This document shows, one piece after another, positions 1 through 11,130 of a stretch of DNA of 35,700 bases. Position 1 is the first letter of the stretch. Every line of letters starts with the position of its first letter. The notes under the pieces were generated by a model that worked only from the letters and a program-made list of their open reading frames with translations, was not told the origin of the DNA and ran no database searches. Source of the DNA: Phallusia fumigata (taxonomy: Eukaryota > Chordata > Ascidiacea > Phlebobranchia > Ascidiidae); the NCBI GenBank assembly GCA_008931825.1, contig QXVZ01031824.1:1-35700 (forward strand). Direction: 5' to 3'. A program made the position numbers and the translations under genes.

Positions 1-655
1 AATGACACAAAAATCAACATGTTTTGCGAAAAGGTCTGTTTAAACCTTAAGCAAAAACGTATAGGACTACTTTTATACCCGCACTTTGAGTTATTTAGCC
101 CTTTAAAAACTAAACACGGCGCACATGGGCACTGTTAAAACCTTGACAGAGGGACCCGGAAGTACACAAATTGCATGCAAAGCAAAATTATTTTTGTTTA
201 AATGTAAGCAAACTTTTCCAGCAAATAAACTTAGGGCAAAATTCGTCAATATAAGCCTGGCATCTCTTTATTAGCTCCGTCAAACTTTTTGAAGTGCAGA
301 TCGATTCGTTCTAAAGGTCAAATTCGTTCGCGTCCGACGCCTGCAGTCTCGCTCTTTATTGCGGCGATCGATTCATTGGAAAACGCACATCGTTAAATTT
401 TAACGCGATTGACCCATGATGAGAAATAGTAATTGAAGTGTAATAGAGGTCAACATGTGAATTGAAGACTGTGCGATGCGTTTTGTTCCAAATGAAGTTG
501 CAAGCTAGCAAGTTTTGAGGTAAAAGCGGAAAAACTCTTTTAAGTCGTCTCAAAAGTTTCACGAAAACAAATTAATTTGCCAGTGTCACCACCGCGCGTT
601 CCCTGTCTCGCAAAAAAACATGCAACAAAACTAACTAAACGACTTTTTTTCGCAG
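1..655 (+). other. Intron of the SLC7A-like gene, no exon seen
   Basis: AT-rich sequence up to the acceptor at 654-655. No stretch resembles the preceding transporter helices, so upstream exons are probably outside the window. Confidence 0.5.
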
Positions 656-3600
656 ACCTACTTGTCCGAACACCTCCCAATGGGAAACGGTCGCCCGTTG
701 GGGGAATACCCTGATTTGGTGGCTGCCGCCATCGTCATCGCGCTCTGTCTCTTTGTGGCAACTGGTGTAAGGTCGTCAACCCGATTCAACATGCTGTTTG
801 CAGTTGTCAACATCGTGGTTGTTCTGTTTATAATCGCTACAGGTGAAGTTTGTATTTAGCTTTTGCTGAGTCATGTACGCCATGAGGCTTTTGCCGTTTT
901 GTGAGGACTCGTACAAATTCAAAAAAAGGATGAGCTCATGCAACATGAAAAAAAATGTATGAGCTCATGTTTGTTGCGCCCAAAATCGGGATAAACTTTT
1001 CTGGTTATTTAACAAAACATTTAAAGTGGACACGTACATGAATATATTTGAATATATCTGTCAGTTGGGCACTGGTTTGGATTGTTGTTAGGAAGGCGCT
1101 GGAACCGTGGAACCTTTTATTACATACCGGCTTAATCTGATTTGATTTTTTGCCGAGATTCCCCCCTATTGTTAATTTCTCTCCTACCTGCTGCCCTAAA
1201 CAAAACAGTACCCAGCAAAAAACCTTCAAATAACATATTGATGTTTTCTACCTTGACCTGGCGTGATGACGCACGATTGATTTTAGCTTTATTTTTTTCC
1301 GCGGTTTTGACGTCAAGCCATTCATAAAAGATAAAAGACCCTCGGCTCCCGTGACAAAACAGGAGAAAATACCGTAAACATTTCCTTTGAGGGCAATTAA
1401 GGCATTTTATTTTACCACGGGTTTTAGGAATCCCTAAAGTAGCTGGGTTTTATTTTACCACGGGTCAACGGAAATTGATGATCTGTCTATGGTTGTTTGT
1501 GGTTGTCTGCGGTTGTTTGTTAAAATATAATTTTAATGTATTCCCACTAAATTGTGTGGGTTCCATTTTACTTCCCTGGTGTTGATTTGTACGTTGTACT
1601 ACTCCACAGTGGTGTGAATGACAGTTGTAAAGTGGGGCAGTGCAGAGTTTTCTTATTTAAAAAACAAAGTTTTGTGGCCTGATTTACAACAGAAGTGATT
1701 CATTAGTCAAGATAAGACTAAACGTGCAACTTCGGTCTAAAATGGAGTTCTAATACACATAAGTTTTATATTTTCAGTAAATGATCGGTATTTTTTAAAT
1801 CGCTTGTTGGCAATTTTTAGCTATACATACATGGTATACAGATTTTTGCGTCATCGCTTTGTGCCAAAATTACAAAAAATTGTCATTCACAATGACCTTA
1901 GCCAACCTCATCGTAAGCACTGTTGTTTTCAGGCTTTTGTCTGGCTGATATCAAAAACTGGACAAAAGTCGAAGGAGGATTTTTTCCATTCGGAGCTTCT
2001 GGCGTTATAGCTGGCGCGTCTCGTTGTTTTTTCGCATTCGCCGGGTGAGTTTAACAAAAACGTTAGCAACCATTTAATGCCGTAAATACGACAACATATA
2101 AATCGCACTTAATGTGCCTTACTATGGTCTAAACTGACTTTTCTGGAAATAGTATGTGCCTTTCATTTTTTATATATGACGTTAAATTTGTTTTCAATAA
2201 AGATATTTTTTATTTTTGACAAACAGATCAGAAGGTTTGGGTAAGCTGTGTAAACACCATCAAAGCGTGTCGGAAAAGCGGAACTGAAAAGCTCTGACAG
2301 TAACTTAAGCTTATGTTGTCACAAGGTTTGACGTCATCGCTTCGTCATGCGAGGAGGCACGGAATCCTCGACGGGATATTCCAATCGCTTTAGCCGTTAG
2401 TCTTGTGGTCGTGACTTTCTCATACGTGGGAGTTTCCTCAGTTCTTACTCTTATGGTACCATGGTAAGAAACAAATAAACTACAATTCAGACAATTGATA
2501 ATTACAAGTTGCGACGCTGTATAATTCTATGCAAAAATAAAACGAAACGCTTACTTCACCACAAGCACAAGATGAAAGCCTTGTCACAATACGTTTGATG
2601 AAATTGGGTTTCTTTTGTTACAAAACGCCTAGTAATGTGGGTAGTAACGTTACGATCACGATACCACAAAATGTTTCATAAAGTAATGGACGTAGTTGGT
2701 GACCTCACCTTACTTATAACACTTATTTTTAAAGGCGGTAGACTTTTACGATTCGCTTATTGGGGTTTTGCGAGACGTTAGTGACGTCACCGCTGCCACA
2801 AGTGCACGTCACGCTTTTTCTCGTAATTTGGTTATTTAACACGACTTTTTGTAGGAACGATATTGTTCCGAAGTCGGCCATACCTGACGCGTACGGGCGG
2901 CACGATGGCTGGCAGTGGGCCCAAGTGATCGTGACCGTCGGCTCCCTCTGCACTATGACTACCAGCATGTTTTCAGGTACTTGACCTCCGCGAACGCAGC
3001 GTTACGCAACACAAAAAGCAATGGTGCCACTGCTGTTTTAGTATCAGGTTGTTTGATGGTTGACGTTTGTCTACACTGCTGTAAGTTTTTGTATTGCATC
3101 CGAAACGCCCTTAGACACATAGATGTGGTATAAAAGCGGGCTTAGTTCAAAATAATCGCTTCCCTGTTTTGTTGGAAATGTCAACCTTATCTACGATTGT
3201 GCTTCATCATTGCACAAAACTCCAAGAAAACGTTTCTTACGTACTTTTTAACAGAGCAACATACTTTACCTGGTATGGTTTAATATAGTTCACTCTATAA
3301 CCATTAATAGGAAACATATTTGCACGAAAAAGCATTAAATATTCGTTTTTCTCCGTCAACCAGTTAAGTGACATATTCTTAAAAAAACTGTTCACCGTCA
3401 TAGCTGTTGGGCGGGTTACCCCGCTTAATAATTAATTATCGTTTGACGCGTAATTCGATTTCTCAAGGTCTGTTTGTGCTTCCGAGAATTCTCTATGCGA
3501 TATCCAAAGACGGTCTGCTCTGTCCAATCTTGTCGTACGTCAACGAGAACACTCAGGTAATCGAATACTAATTTTGGCTCTTTGTATGCGTCTGGTATAT

Positions 3601-4397
3601 GTTGTTAAATTCCAAATGAACCTTTAGTGAGTGTTAAACACGTTTTTTTTAGATTAATAATATTCCGCACAAAATTTTCCATTGTTAATCATACAACATC
3701 GTTAAACAAAGCGTGCATATATTGGGCAATATCAGACAACATAGCCATCGAAGATCGCAGTATTTTAAGTAAAGTTTTGCGGGTGGAAACAACTTTACAG
3801 GAAACAATTATGTTTCTATGTTTTGAATCCACTAATTTTATTGGAAACTTATTTCCACGCCAAAAACATCGTTAAATGCCAGATTTTCACACACTGGCCT
3901 ATACACCGATACATTTTTTGTCTTTTTACCGAACGATAGTTAAACGACATTTCGGAGTCAAACGACAATTTATATTTGTGACAAAACACAAATCCATATA
4001 TTTCGAGTGAGAGGCGTCCGTTTGACAATTTCAAATGCCTAATGACAACAGCTACAGCAAACCTTGCCTCCGTTTTCCACAAAAGTAATATCCAGTAATC
4101 TACAATCCGATGTCTTCTCAGGTTCCGATGGCATCAGTCGGCTTCACTGCCCTCCTCTGCAGCCTCATGGCTCTCATATTTGACCTTGAAACTCTGGTTC
4201 AATTCATGTCAATCGGAACTCTAACCGCTTACTCGTTCGTAGCCGCCTGCGTAATTTTGTTGCGCTACGACGTCGTCGGATCCAATTCGTTAGCCAACAC
4301 CCCTAAAAAAGGCTCAGTGGATGAAGGGTACGCATTTTTTTGTTTTAATCTAACATAATTAAACTTTTTTTCCGAAAACAGGCCTAAGTGGCTTTAG
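656..4397 (+). CDS. Cationic amino acid transporter, SLC7A/CAT family, 3' part
   Basis: Plasma-membrane permease of the SLC7 CAT type, expected to carry arginine, lysine and ornithine. Exons read at 656-842, 1933-2044, 2326-2463, 2855-2976, 3468-3556, 4122-4327 and 4382-4397; phases agree at every junction and give 289 aa, then TAG. Family marks are the motif GFDVIASSCEEARNP, the following helix ending VLTLMVPW, the extracellular stretch IPDAYGRHDGWQWAQ, GLFVLPRILYAISKDGLL, and FMSIGTLTAYSFVAACVILL. About seven hydrophobic helices are visible. The 5' exons lie outside the window. The last exon adds only PKWL before the stop, so the final four helices usual for CATs are missing; an N at 4490 may hide a gap with the real 3' exons. 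The family call is firm, the 3' end is not. I cannot choose the paralogue. Confidence 0.85.
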
Positions 4398-4620
4398 CCC
4401 AGAAGATCCACGAATATATATTTCCAATACCTGTCTCTAACTCACGTCCACCAAGTTGCGTGCCTCATATCTTCTGATTAGTTCATGATNAATTATTGCC
4501 CAACCTTTATCTTTCCTTTAAACCTTTATTCAAAAAACAAAGTTGAAAGACGATTAGATAGTACACCACGATTTTACTCTAGCAAGTGCTTTTGTTGCAC
4601 GCTACAAGAACTAGTTTACA

Positions 4621-4626
4621 AATAAA
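4621..4626 (+). terminator. Candidate polyadenylation signal of the SLC7A-like gene
   Basis: AATAAA about 220 bases after the stop codon at 4395-4397. The position is plausible for a short 3' UTR, but the hexamer is common in this AT-rich DNA. Confidence 0.3.
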
Positions 4627-4689
4627 TTGTTGTTTCTAATGTTTCTATTTCGTGTAAAAATTTGCAACGTTACCGAAATTAATAGTTTA

Positions 4690-4818
4690 TCTTGCGCTCC
4701 GGTGCGACATTAGTGACAAATAAACATTCCAAGTGAAAGTTATTTGGCGGGAGTTTTGCAAAGTGAAGCGTTATTTTGTTTTTGCACCTGATTGTGAAGC
4801 GTTTGTTTGTTAACATGT
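4690..4818 (+). promoter_or_regulatory. Orphan copy of the RPA1 promoter/5' UTR block
   Basis: Closely resembles the sequence just upstream of the RPA1 start: the run TGCGCTCCGGTGCGAC, then TTAGTGACAAA, an E2F-like TTTGGCGGGA at 4743-4752, a GAAGCG element, then TTTTTGCACCTGATTGTGAA. After about 4818 the similarity stops. The ATG and first exon found in the other two copies are absent, so this is either a duplicated promoter remnant or a distal promoter of the next gene. Confidence 0.65.
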
Positions 4819-6097
4819 TTTTGAAAAAAATCAACGTTCTAATTTTAACCATACAGAACTTAACATTAATTGCTCTATGTTTTTAGATGGATCTCGAGTC
4901 CGGGATCAACTCGTTGTCCGTGTTGGTGTGTATTGGGGTTTAAGACGTTGCAGTTTCCTTTTGTTTCGTGTGTGTTACAAAACTTCAGCTGTTAGGCTGC
5001 CAACAAGGTAACAGTCAGGATTGTTTTCGGATTATCGCCTTTTTGTGTGTATGTTTCGTACCAAGTGTTTGATGAGTGCATAAAAAGTTTTGCGTTTTTT
5101 GTTTTCTGTTTATTATTTCTCTCTTTTTTATTCTATGGACCCCTTTAGCCGATATTAAACGCTAAAATCCCTCCAACGCAAATTTATTTCGTAAGTAGCA
5201 TATGCTTATGTCAGTATAATAGGGAGATAAACTAAGCTTAATACAATTTATTAACTTCTTATAGACTCTAGTATTTGTTACTACAAAATATTTTTTAAAC
5301 AAAATTACCCTGGTTAAGAACCACTGCCCTTTCTATCTGTGTAAATCGTCGCATTTAGTTTTGCAAAATGAAAAGTCAGATCACTGTTGGGTAAATACAG
5401 TACAAGCTAATCAGAGAGTTGAAGAATAACTAAAGAGACGCCAGACTGCTCGGATAGACCAGAAAAGGCTACGACGGCGCGTATCATTTCCTAACGTCTA
5501 ACCACATCCCCCGCGCTAACAAGTTCTAGGATTTGTTTCCTGACTGCAAAAAAGATGAGGAGTAAGCTCAAGACATGTTATACGGTGATGCAAAGCAGTT
5601 AGGTAAGGCTTAGAAAAAATGCTAACGCAGTTAATATTCTCTGTTTCACATTAAAATTGTTGCTTAAAAGCTGTCAAAAACAATTCAACAAGCAATGTAA
5701 ATAATTTGTGGGGTAACCATTGAGTTGAGTTGAGTTTATTTCGCTCGGTGAAAGAAATAACAGCGACCCAATTGCACTAAAACAATCACGGAAATAGCTG
5801 CGAAACGTTGAGACGTTGTAAGGCGCTAAAAAAAACGGAGGGCACAATTGGTGGATAAAGGTGGAACGCGCTGCAGATACGCCGTCATTACAAAGGCGTT
5901 ATGTGATGGGGACTCACAAGAGAGTGAGTTTTGGCGCATTGTGAGAATTGTAAAAAAAATTTTTTTAATGTAGGCCTATTTGGTTGATTTGCGCAGGAAA
6001 TCATTGTTTTGTTTGTGTTGTCACAGGGAACGGTGTTAGATGCTCTAAGATTGAGCAAATTGCAACTGTATTAAATGATAAAAATCAAAAGTTTTTC

Positions 6098-6235
6098 TTG
6101 CGCTCCGGGGCGACCTTAGTGACGAACAAACATTCAATAGGAAATTTATTGGCGGGAGTGTTGCACAGTGGAGCGAAATCTGTTTTGTTGCGCGTGATTG
6201 TGGGCATTTGTTGCGTTGCTACATTTTCTTGTAAA
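6098..6235 (+). promoter_or_regulatory. Promoter/5' UTR block of the RPA70N-repeat gene
   Basis: Second copy of the block, ending exactly at the start codon. It contains TGCGCTCCGGGGCGAC, an E2F-like ATTGGCGGGA at 6148-6157 and GTTGCGCGTGATTGTG. E2F sites of this type drive S-phase genes such as RPA subunits. Inference: the repeat gene kept RPA1-type cell-cycle control. Confidence 0.65.
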
Positions 6236-7429
6236 ATGACAGTGGAATTAACAAAGGGAGCGATTGCGGTGAGTGACATTGATTTACTTTGGCAAGACAA
6301 GTCGAAGAAAATAGCGAAAAACTACCTGTATGATAGGGGTTTGTTTGTGTAACATTCAACCATTAGACACAGGGCAATAAAATGTGACTACTGAGTATAT
6401 TGTGCAGAATATACCTGGAAGCACAGTATTTTTAATTAACCAACAATGTATTTCTGTTTTAAACACACATTTAAAAAAAAAATTTGTTACATGTTTGTAT
6501 ATTTGACAGGCCCTATTAAGTGGACAACTGCCAGAACAGCCTATTCTACAATGCCTCGGCACAAAATCTATTTCAGGACTTGTGGGGCCGAGGACAACAA
6601 TTATTTTGTCAGATGGTGTTTACTCCTTTGCAAGTAAGTTTGTTTGTTTCAGTGTGTAATGTTTACCCAGTCTTCAGAGTATGGTAGCTGCACATACAAG
6701 TTGTTTTTAAAATCTTTTTGCACCCCAATTTTTTTTTTGACTGCACATGGACATGCAAAAATTTAAAATAATATAAACACGGAGCTTTTATGTTCACAAC
6801 GAGTCAGGTGTTTTCACACTGATTCAGACTGTTTTTCAACATACAAACGGATACCATTGTTATTGTAAAAGGATCTGGATTGGCAGGGATTCAGGGCTGG
6901 TTTTGTTGTTCCTTTGCAAATACGTTTGCACCAAAGACATTTTATTGCCCTGTCTGGTCCCAAGACAAGAAGCTTTAATAAATATGTGATCTAAAGAGGG
7001 GGTGTCTTGTGTGCATACCTTGACAAGTTCCTTCCTTTAGTGCAAAATCAAAAGGAAAAACCTGTTTGGAATAAATCAATTATTGTTTTATAGCTTGCAT
7101 GTTGGCATCACAGCTGAATAAAATGGTGACAGATGGTGATCTTAAGCAGCATACTGTGTTTTGTTTGAAGCGGTATCAATCCGATGTGTTGCAAGGATCA
7201 TTGTAAGGGCAACCCATTACATTTTAGGTATTACATCTATAGCNCAATCCGATGTGTTGCAAGGATCAATGTAAGGGCGACCCATTACATTTTAGGTATT
7301 ACATCTATAGCAAGTTACAAAGTTGTTTTTTAACTTGTAGAAGGATTGTGATTTGCCTTGATATTGAGATACTCCAAACTGCAGAAGGAGTTGGTAGAGA
7401 AATTGGAAAACCTTTAGCCGCACAACAGG
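6236..7429 (+). other. RPA70N module 1 of the repeat gene
   Basis: Four exons, residues 1 to about 118. It is the module most like RPA1 itself (MTVELTKGAIA against [11 protein letters not shown]; both have LGTKSISG and MLASQLNK). The second arginine of the PRxR pair that lines the basic groove in RPA70N is threonine here (PRTT). The last exon is 89 nt, three codons shorter than the RPA1 counterpart. Confidence 0.75.
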
Positions 7430-8525
7430 GTAAGTGGACTTCCATCACCGGTTCAAGTCTATGGCGCTTTTGCAGCAAGCTTGAATTTATCTCCTATTGC
7501 TCACCAGTCACCACTATTCTCTATTGGTGGTTTTATTACAAATTAACAATTTGTCAATATTGCATGCCATGCTACAAAATTTTATACATTGTGCAACAAG
7601 ACAGTGTGCTAATAAATCAGGAGTGCACAACTCAAATGGGAACAAGCACCAAATTTTTCTTGCAGTCTTGTCCGGTGCCACACCATGTGTAAAAAACTTA
7701 TTTCACACAGATATTTCTGAATGAATTTAGGCTATGGAAAAATTGAGGAATGCATCTCACGAGCGACCCAACGGCAATATGGTTATAAAGTTTTTAGTCA
7801 TAGAAACTGAGCACACTTCCGCATGCCATTTTTAAGCCAATTGAGCCTGCGGCCCCATATTGTGCACTCCTGTAATAGAGGAATAAATGTTGTTTTTGAG
7901 GCAACCAACAGCTGAGTAACTGCACCCATGTAAAACAGGCCCGAGACATGTTGTGTAATAGACCCTAAATTCCCCTATTTTTTTTTAATTTTTACAATAT
8001 GATAAATATGTTTTGTGTTGCAGGTTCCAGTACTGGAGGGAAATTAACACAAGGAGCAATTATGGTGGGCAATAATGTTATTTTCTGCTTTGTAATGTGC
8101 CATGTATAACCAAAGTCCCCCAAACTTACATACTTTGTTTACACACACCCTGCAGCAGTGAGTAATCTATGCAGTGTCAGATATATGGTTGTTGCATTCA
8201 CAAACTATAGAAAGCAGGCTTTTCCAAAAATTTACCTGCAGCAGGCCTTTAAAATTTGTACAGAACAGGAAGTGGAATGCGAAATAAAGTTATTTATGTT
8301 AAGTGTAAAATTTTTTTAGATGGGCCAGTAGTTCCAAACTATTTAATATTACTTTATATCACTTCTTGTCTGGTTGGGGAAAATAAAATGTTAACAAAAG
8401 GGTGAAATGGTTCAAAAAATGGCTTGGAACAACTGCTTTAGTCCAACCTTGAGGAAGCTGCATTTGTATACTTTGTTCACTTGACCATACTTAGGTTTAC
8501 ATTAAACAAATAAAATATAATGTTA

Positions 8526-8579
<54 letters not shown>

Positions 8580-10987
8580 TGCGTATGCAACACAATAGTC
8601 ATAAACATAAATTTCCAACTATATTGCAGACTATGTCCAACATTAACAGTTTTTTTCATCAAGCCACATCTTCTATTTTTTACATTTTAACATCACACAT
8701 ATATTTCAGGGCTTTATAAATGGGCAAAAACCATACCAGCCTGTTCTACAATGCCTAGACACCAGCTTGATTAATGCATATGGAACGCCTAGAATAAGAA
8801 TGATTATATCAGATGGTGTTCACAAGTTTAAAAGTAAGTTAATCTGTGTATGCTACCAATGCCTGGTTGACATATTTCAGTGCTCACTGCATCTTAACTC
8901 TTATTCATTACATAGAGTAAATGTAATCCTAAGAAACTCTTTAAAGTGACTTACAACCCTACTACAGCTATAACACCGCAGACGTTGGCTAGTAATCCCA
9001 CATAAAATACTTGGAAAAGCAAACAAACCATATCGCGAAATTCTGTGTAAAAGCCTGTGCCAAAAAATATTATTTGAGACTTGGTTCTTTTGGTGGCCAC
9101 TAAAGAGTCTTAAATTCAATATTTCGGATTTTTGCAAAAAACAATTGCCCTTTTACAGCTTTTTTGTTGGAACCTCGGCTCAATAATATGGTGGAAGATG
9201 GTCGTTTTGGCAAGTTTACAGTGTTTCGACTGATGGAGTATCAGATAACAGACACTGATACACCAAGGTAAGGCCTTTTGCTGTTTGGATGTTGAAACTG
9301 TGTAACATAATGCATTTATTAAAGTTTGGTTTGTCGAGGTTTGTGAATTGTGTTGATATCGAGATACTTCAAACTGCTGAAGATTCAGGTGGAAAAATTG
9401 GTGAACCTGTTGATCTTCAAACTGTGCAACAGGGTTAGTAGACTATTAGTATAGATTAGACTATGACAGTACTGTTGTGGCATGCTTATATTTAGCTCCA
9501 TTTTGTACAAAAATGTTCTTCGTATGCTGAACTTGGTGGTTTCATTACAAATAAACCAGCATCCTATGCCAACACTACATAGTTGTATTCCCTAGATTTC
9601 ATAAAACGGAATAGACAATGTTGTTTTTTAAACAACAATGTCTGAATTAATGTGTGAAACAGGCTCAAAAAATATTGATGTGTCATAGACCCCTTAAACA
9701 GTTTCACATTCATCTTAAAAGAGTCTCATTTGTTTTCTGCTGTTCTTTTATTTACCATGCTGCAACAAAAATCCTATTGGTTGGATGTAACATTGGCTGA
9801 TTAAACACTATATTTACAGTTTATTTGGTTACATTTTGTCATATTCTAAATAACTCTACAATCCCTTTGAAATTCCCTGCACATAAATAAATGATATTAG
9901 CCATTTACTAAACGCAACTGTTATTATGATTTTTGCAACATAATAAATATGTTTTGTGTTTTAGGTCCCAGAACGATGAAATTATCTCAGGGAGCAATTG
10001 TAGTGAGTTACATTTTTGTTGTTGTCCCCTTTGTTACATATCACATTTGACATAAAAGTATGGTATGTGTGCAACCCAAAGGTTGCCAATAGTTAACTAA
10101 GGTTAATATTTTTACTATTGTCAACGAGTATGTCTGACATGAACTGTCTTTTCATTAATCAACACATACAATTTATACCAAATTATCAATATTTGAATTT
10201 TGACATGACACATACTTTTAAGGCCTTTTTGAATGGAAAACATGCGTATCAGCCCTTTCTACAATGCATGGGTGCCTCATTCTTTACTGAAAATGGAGCT
10301 CTAAGAATAGGAATAACTATATCTGATGGCGTTCACCTTTTTAAAAGTAAGTGTTTTGTTTTCGAAAGTGAGTTATTTTGTGTCCAAAGTATACCCTTGC
10401 TTTAAGGGAACAACGATTGCCTTTTTTACAGCTTGTTTGTTGGAACCACATCTCAATAATTTAGTGTTGGATGGTCATCTTAAAAAGTTCACGGTGTTTC
10501 GACTGAAGTTGTATTGGACATCTGTCTTTCGTGGACACAAGTAAGGACTCCCTTGCTCCTGCTGGAATTTTGAATTTGTTTGAGGCTATGTACATAACAA
10601 AGTTTTGATTTGTGAAAGGCTTGTGCATTGTGCTGATGTTGAGATACTTCAAACAGCCGAAGAAGCTGGTGGAAAAATTGGCGAACCTGTTTATCTTGGA
10701 CTTGCGCGACGGGGTAAGCAGACTGCCGGTACAGATTAGCCGATAACATTATTGTTGCAATTTGTAACTTTTCCCCTTTTTTGTACAGCAATGTGGTGGA
10801 TACATTACAAATTAGTTTTACCATTTTTACAGCGATCGGAAACCTTTGCCATGTCGCTGCCCAAAACCAAGATCAGCTTGGATTTATGTGGCGGGTCGTT
10901 CTAATTTTCACAATCCCGTTTCCTTCATTTGTTATTATAGGTTACTCTTTGCAAACTCATCGAAAATGTCTAATTATTGATCTATAG
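6236..10987 (+). CDS. Protein with three tandem RPA70N (RPA1 N-terminal OB) domains
   Basis: Exons: 6236-6268, 6510-6633, 7094-7202, 7341-7429, 8024-8064, 8710-8833, 9159-9267, 9339-9433, 9965-10002, 10223-10346, 10432-10540, 10619-10713, 10833-10987. They total 1245 nt, 414 aa, with every phase matching. Each module repeats the exon pattern of the RPA1 N-domain: a short LTQGAI-type exon, 124 nt, 109 nt, then about 90 nt. Family marks recur in each: [13 protein letters not shown], PR(I/T)xxxxSDGVH, TVFRL, and EILQTAE. RPA70N is a protein-recruiting domain (p53, ATRIP and RAD9 partners in vertebrates). There is no ssDNA-binding DBD-A/B/C and no zinc ribbon, so this is not a functional RPA1. 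The start sits in the same place as in RPA1. The last exon is uncertain: alternative ends are at 10904 (acceptor 10788) and 11440 (acceptor 11411). All introns are GT-AG. Confidence 0.78.
7177..7311 (+). repeat. 67-bp direct duplication around an N
   Basis: Positions 7177-7243 and 7245-7311 are the same 67 bp except for two substitutions (7201/7269 and 7211/7279), separated by a single N at 7244. The unit holds the end of exon 3 with its donor. A join of two haplotype contigs explains this better than a true duplication. Confidence 0.85.
8024..9433 (+). other. RPA70N module 2 of the repeat gene
   Basis: The linker exon 8024-8064 encodes GSSTGGKLTQGAIM: the initiator Met is replaced by a linker entered in phase 1. 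The next exons give GFINGQKPYQPVLQCL, TPRIRMIISDGVH (both groove arginines kept), FLLEPRLNNMVEDG and [20 protein letters not shown]. It is closer to module 3 than to module 1 (shared LLEP.LNN and (V)xC). Confidence 0.75.
8529..8577. repeat. (AT)n microsatellite
   Basis: An uninterrupted alternating AT tract of about 49 bp in the intron between the module 2 linker exon and its next exon. Confidence 0.95.
9965..10713 (+). other. RPA70N module 3 of the repeat gene
   Basis: The linker exon 9965-10002 encodes GPRTMKLSQGAIV. The following exons give AFLNGKHAYQPFLQCM, ALRIGITISDGVH (second groove arginine replaced by Gly), CLLEPHLNNLVLDG and [20 protein letters not shown]. It ends in phase 1 at LARRG, exactly like the other modules. 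Confidence 0.75.
10833..10987 (+). other. Candidate terminal exon encoding a membrane-segment tail
   Basis: From the acceptor at 10831-10832 in phase 1 the exon reads AIGNLCHVAAQNQDQLG, then a hydrophobic stretch of about 19 residues (VVLIFTIPFPSFVIIGYSL) flanked by Trp-Arg and a short polar tail, then TAG. It lies inside what corresponds to the linker intron of the other modules. A competing acceptor at 10788, with a stronger pyrimidine tract, would give a different 38-residue tail ending at 10904. Confidence 0.4.
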
Positions 10988-11069
10988 ATTAGAGTAGAAA
11001 CGGTTAATTACGAAAACACGAAAAAACGATTTCTAACAAGGTAGTTTTCAAAGTTAGGCAATTTGTGAC

Positions 11070-11130
11070 GGACTGCGGGCCGATTTTTTTCTTGGCGGGC
11101 CGGATTTGGCTCGAGAGCCGAAGGTCATGT
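11070..11130. repeat. hAT-like transposon remnant
   Basis: GC-rich GGACTGCGGGCC, then GGCGGGCCGGATTTGGC and GAGAGCCGAAGGT, in an AT-rich setting. It resembles the terminal part of non-autonomous hAT elements of other animals. No complete element or target-site duplication was found. Confidence 0.35.

Larger units (their letters stand above)
4398..6097. other. Region between SLC7A-like gene and RPA70N-repeat gene
   Basis: Holds the transporter 3' UTR candidate, an N at 4490 and a promoter-like block at 4690-4818. About 1.3 kb of AT-rich DNA follows. I see no exon of the transporter's missing C-terminus and no RPA-like exon here. A short TTGAG-rich stretch near 5723-5740 may belong to a dispersed repeat. 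Confidence 0.5.

Noticed and set aside
2735..2834. Possible extra transporter exon after the acceptor-like AAAG at 2734
   Set aside because: In the required phase it meets TAG at once, and direct joining of 2463 to 2855 gives VPWNDIVPKSAIPDA, as the family expects.
4885..4942. ATG-started frame after TTTTTAG (MDLESGINSLSVLV)
   Set aside because: Tested as the missing transporter terminus. It is out of the needed phase, shows no CAT motif and soon stops.
8477..8662. Reading frame with an IYIYIY run
   Set aside because: Product of the AT microsatellite in an intron.
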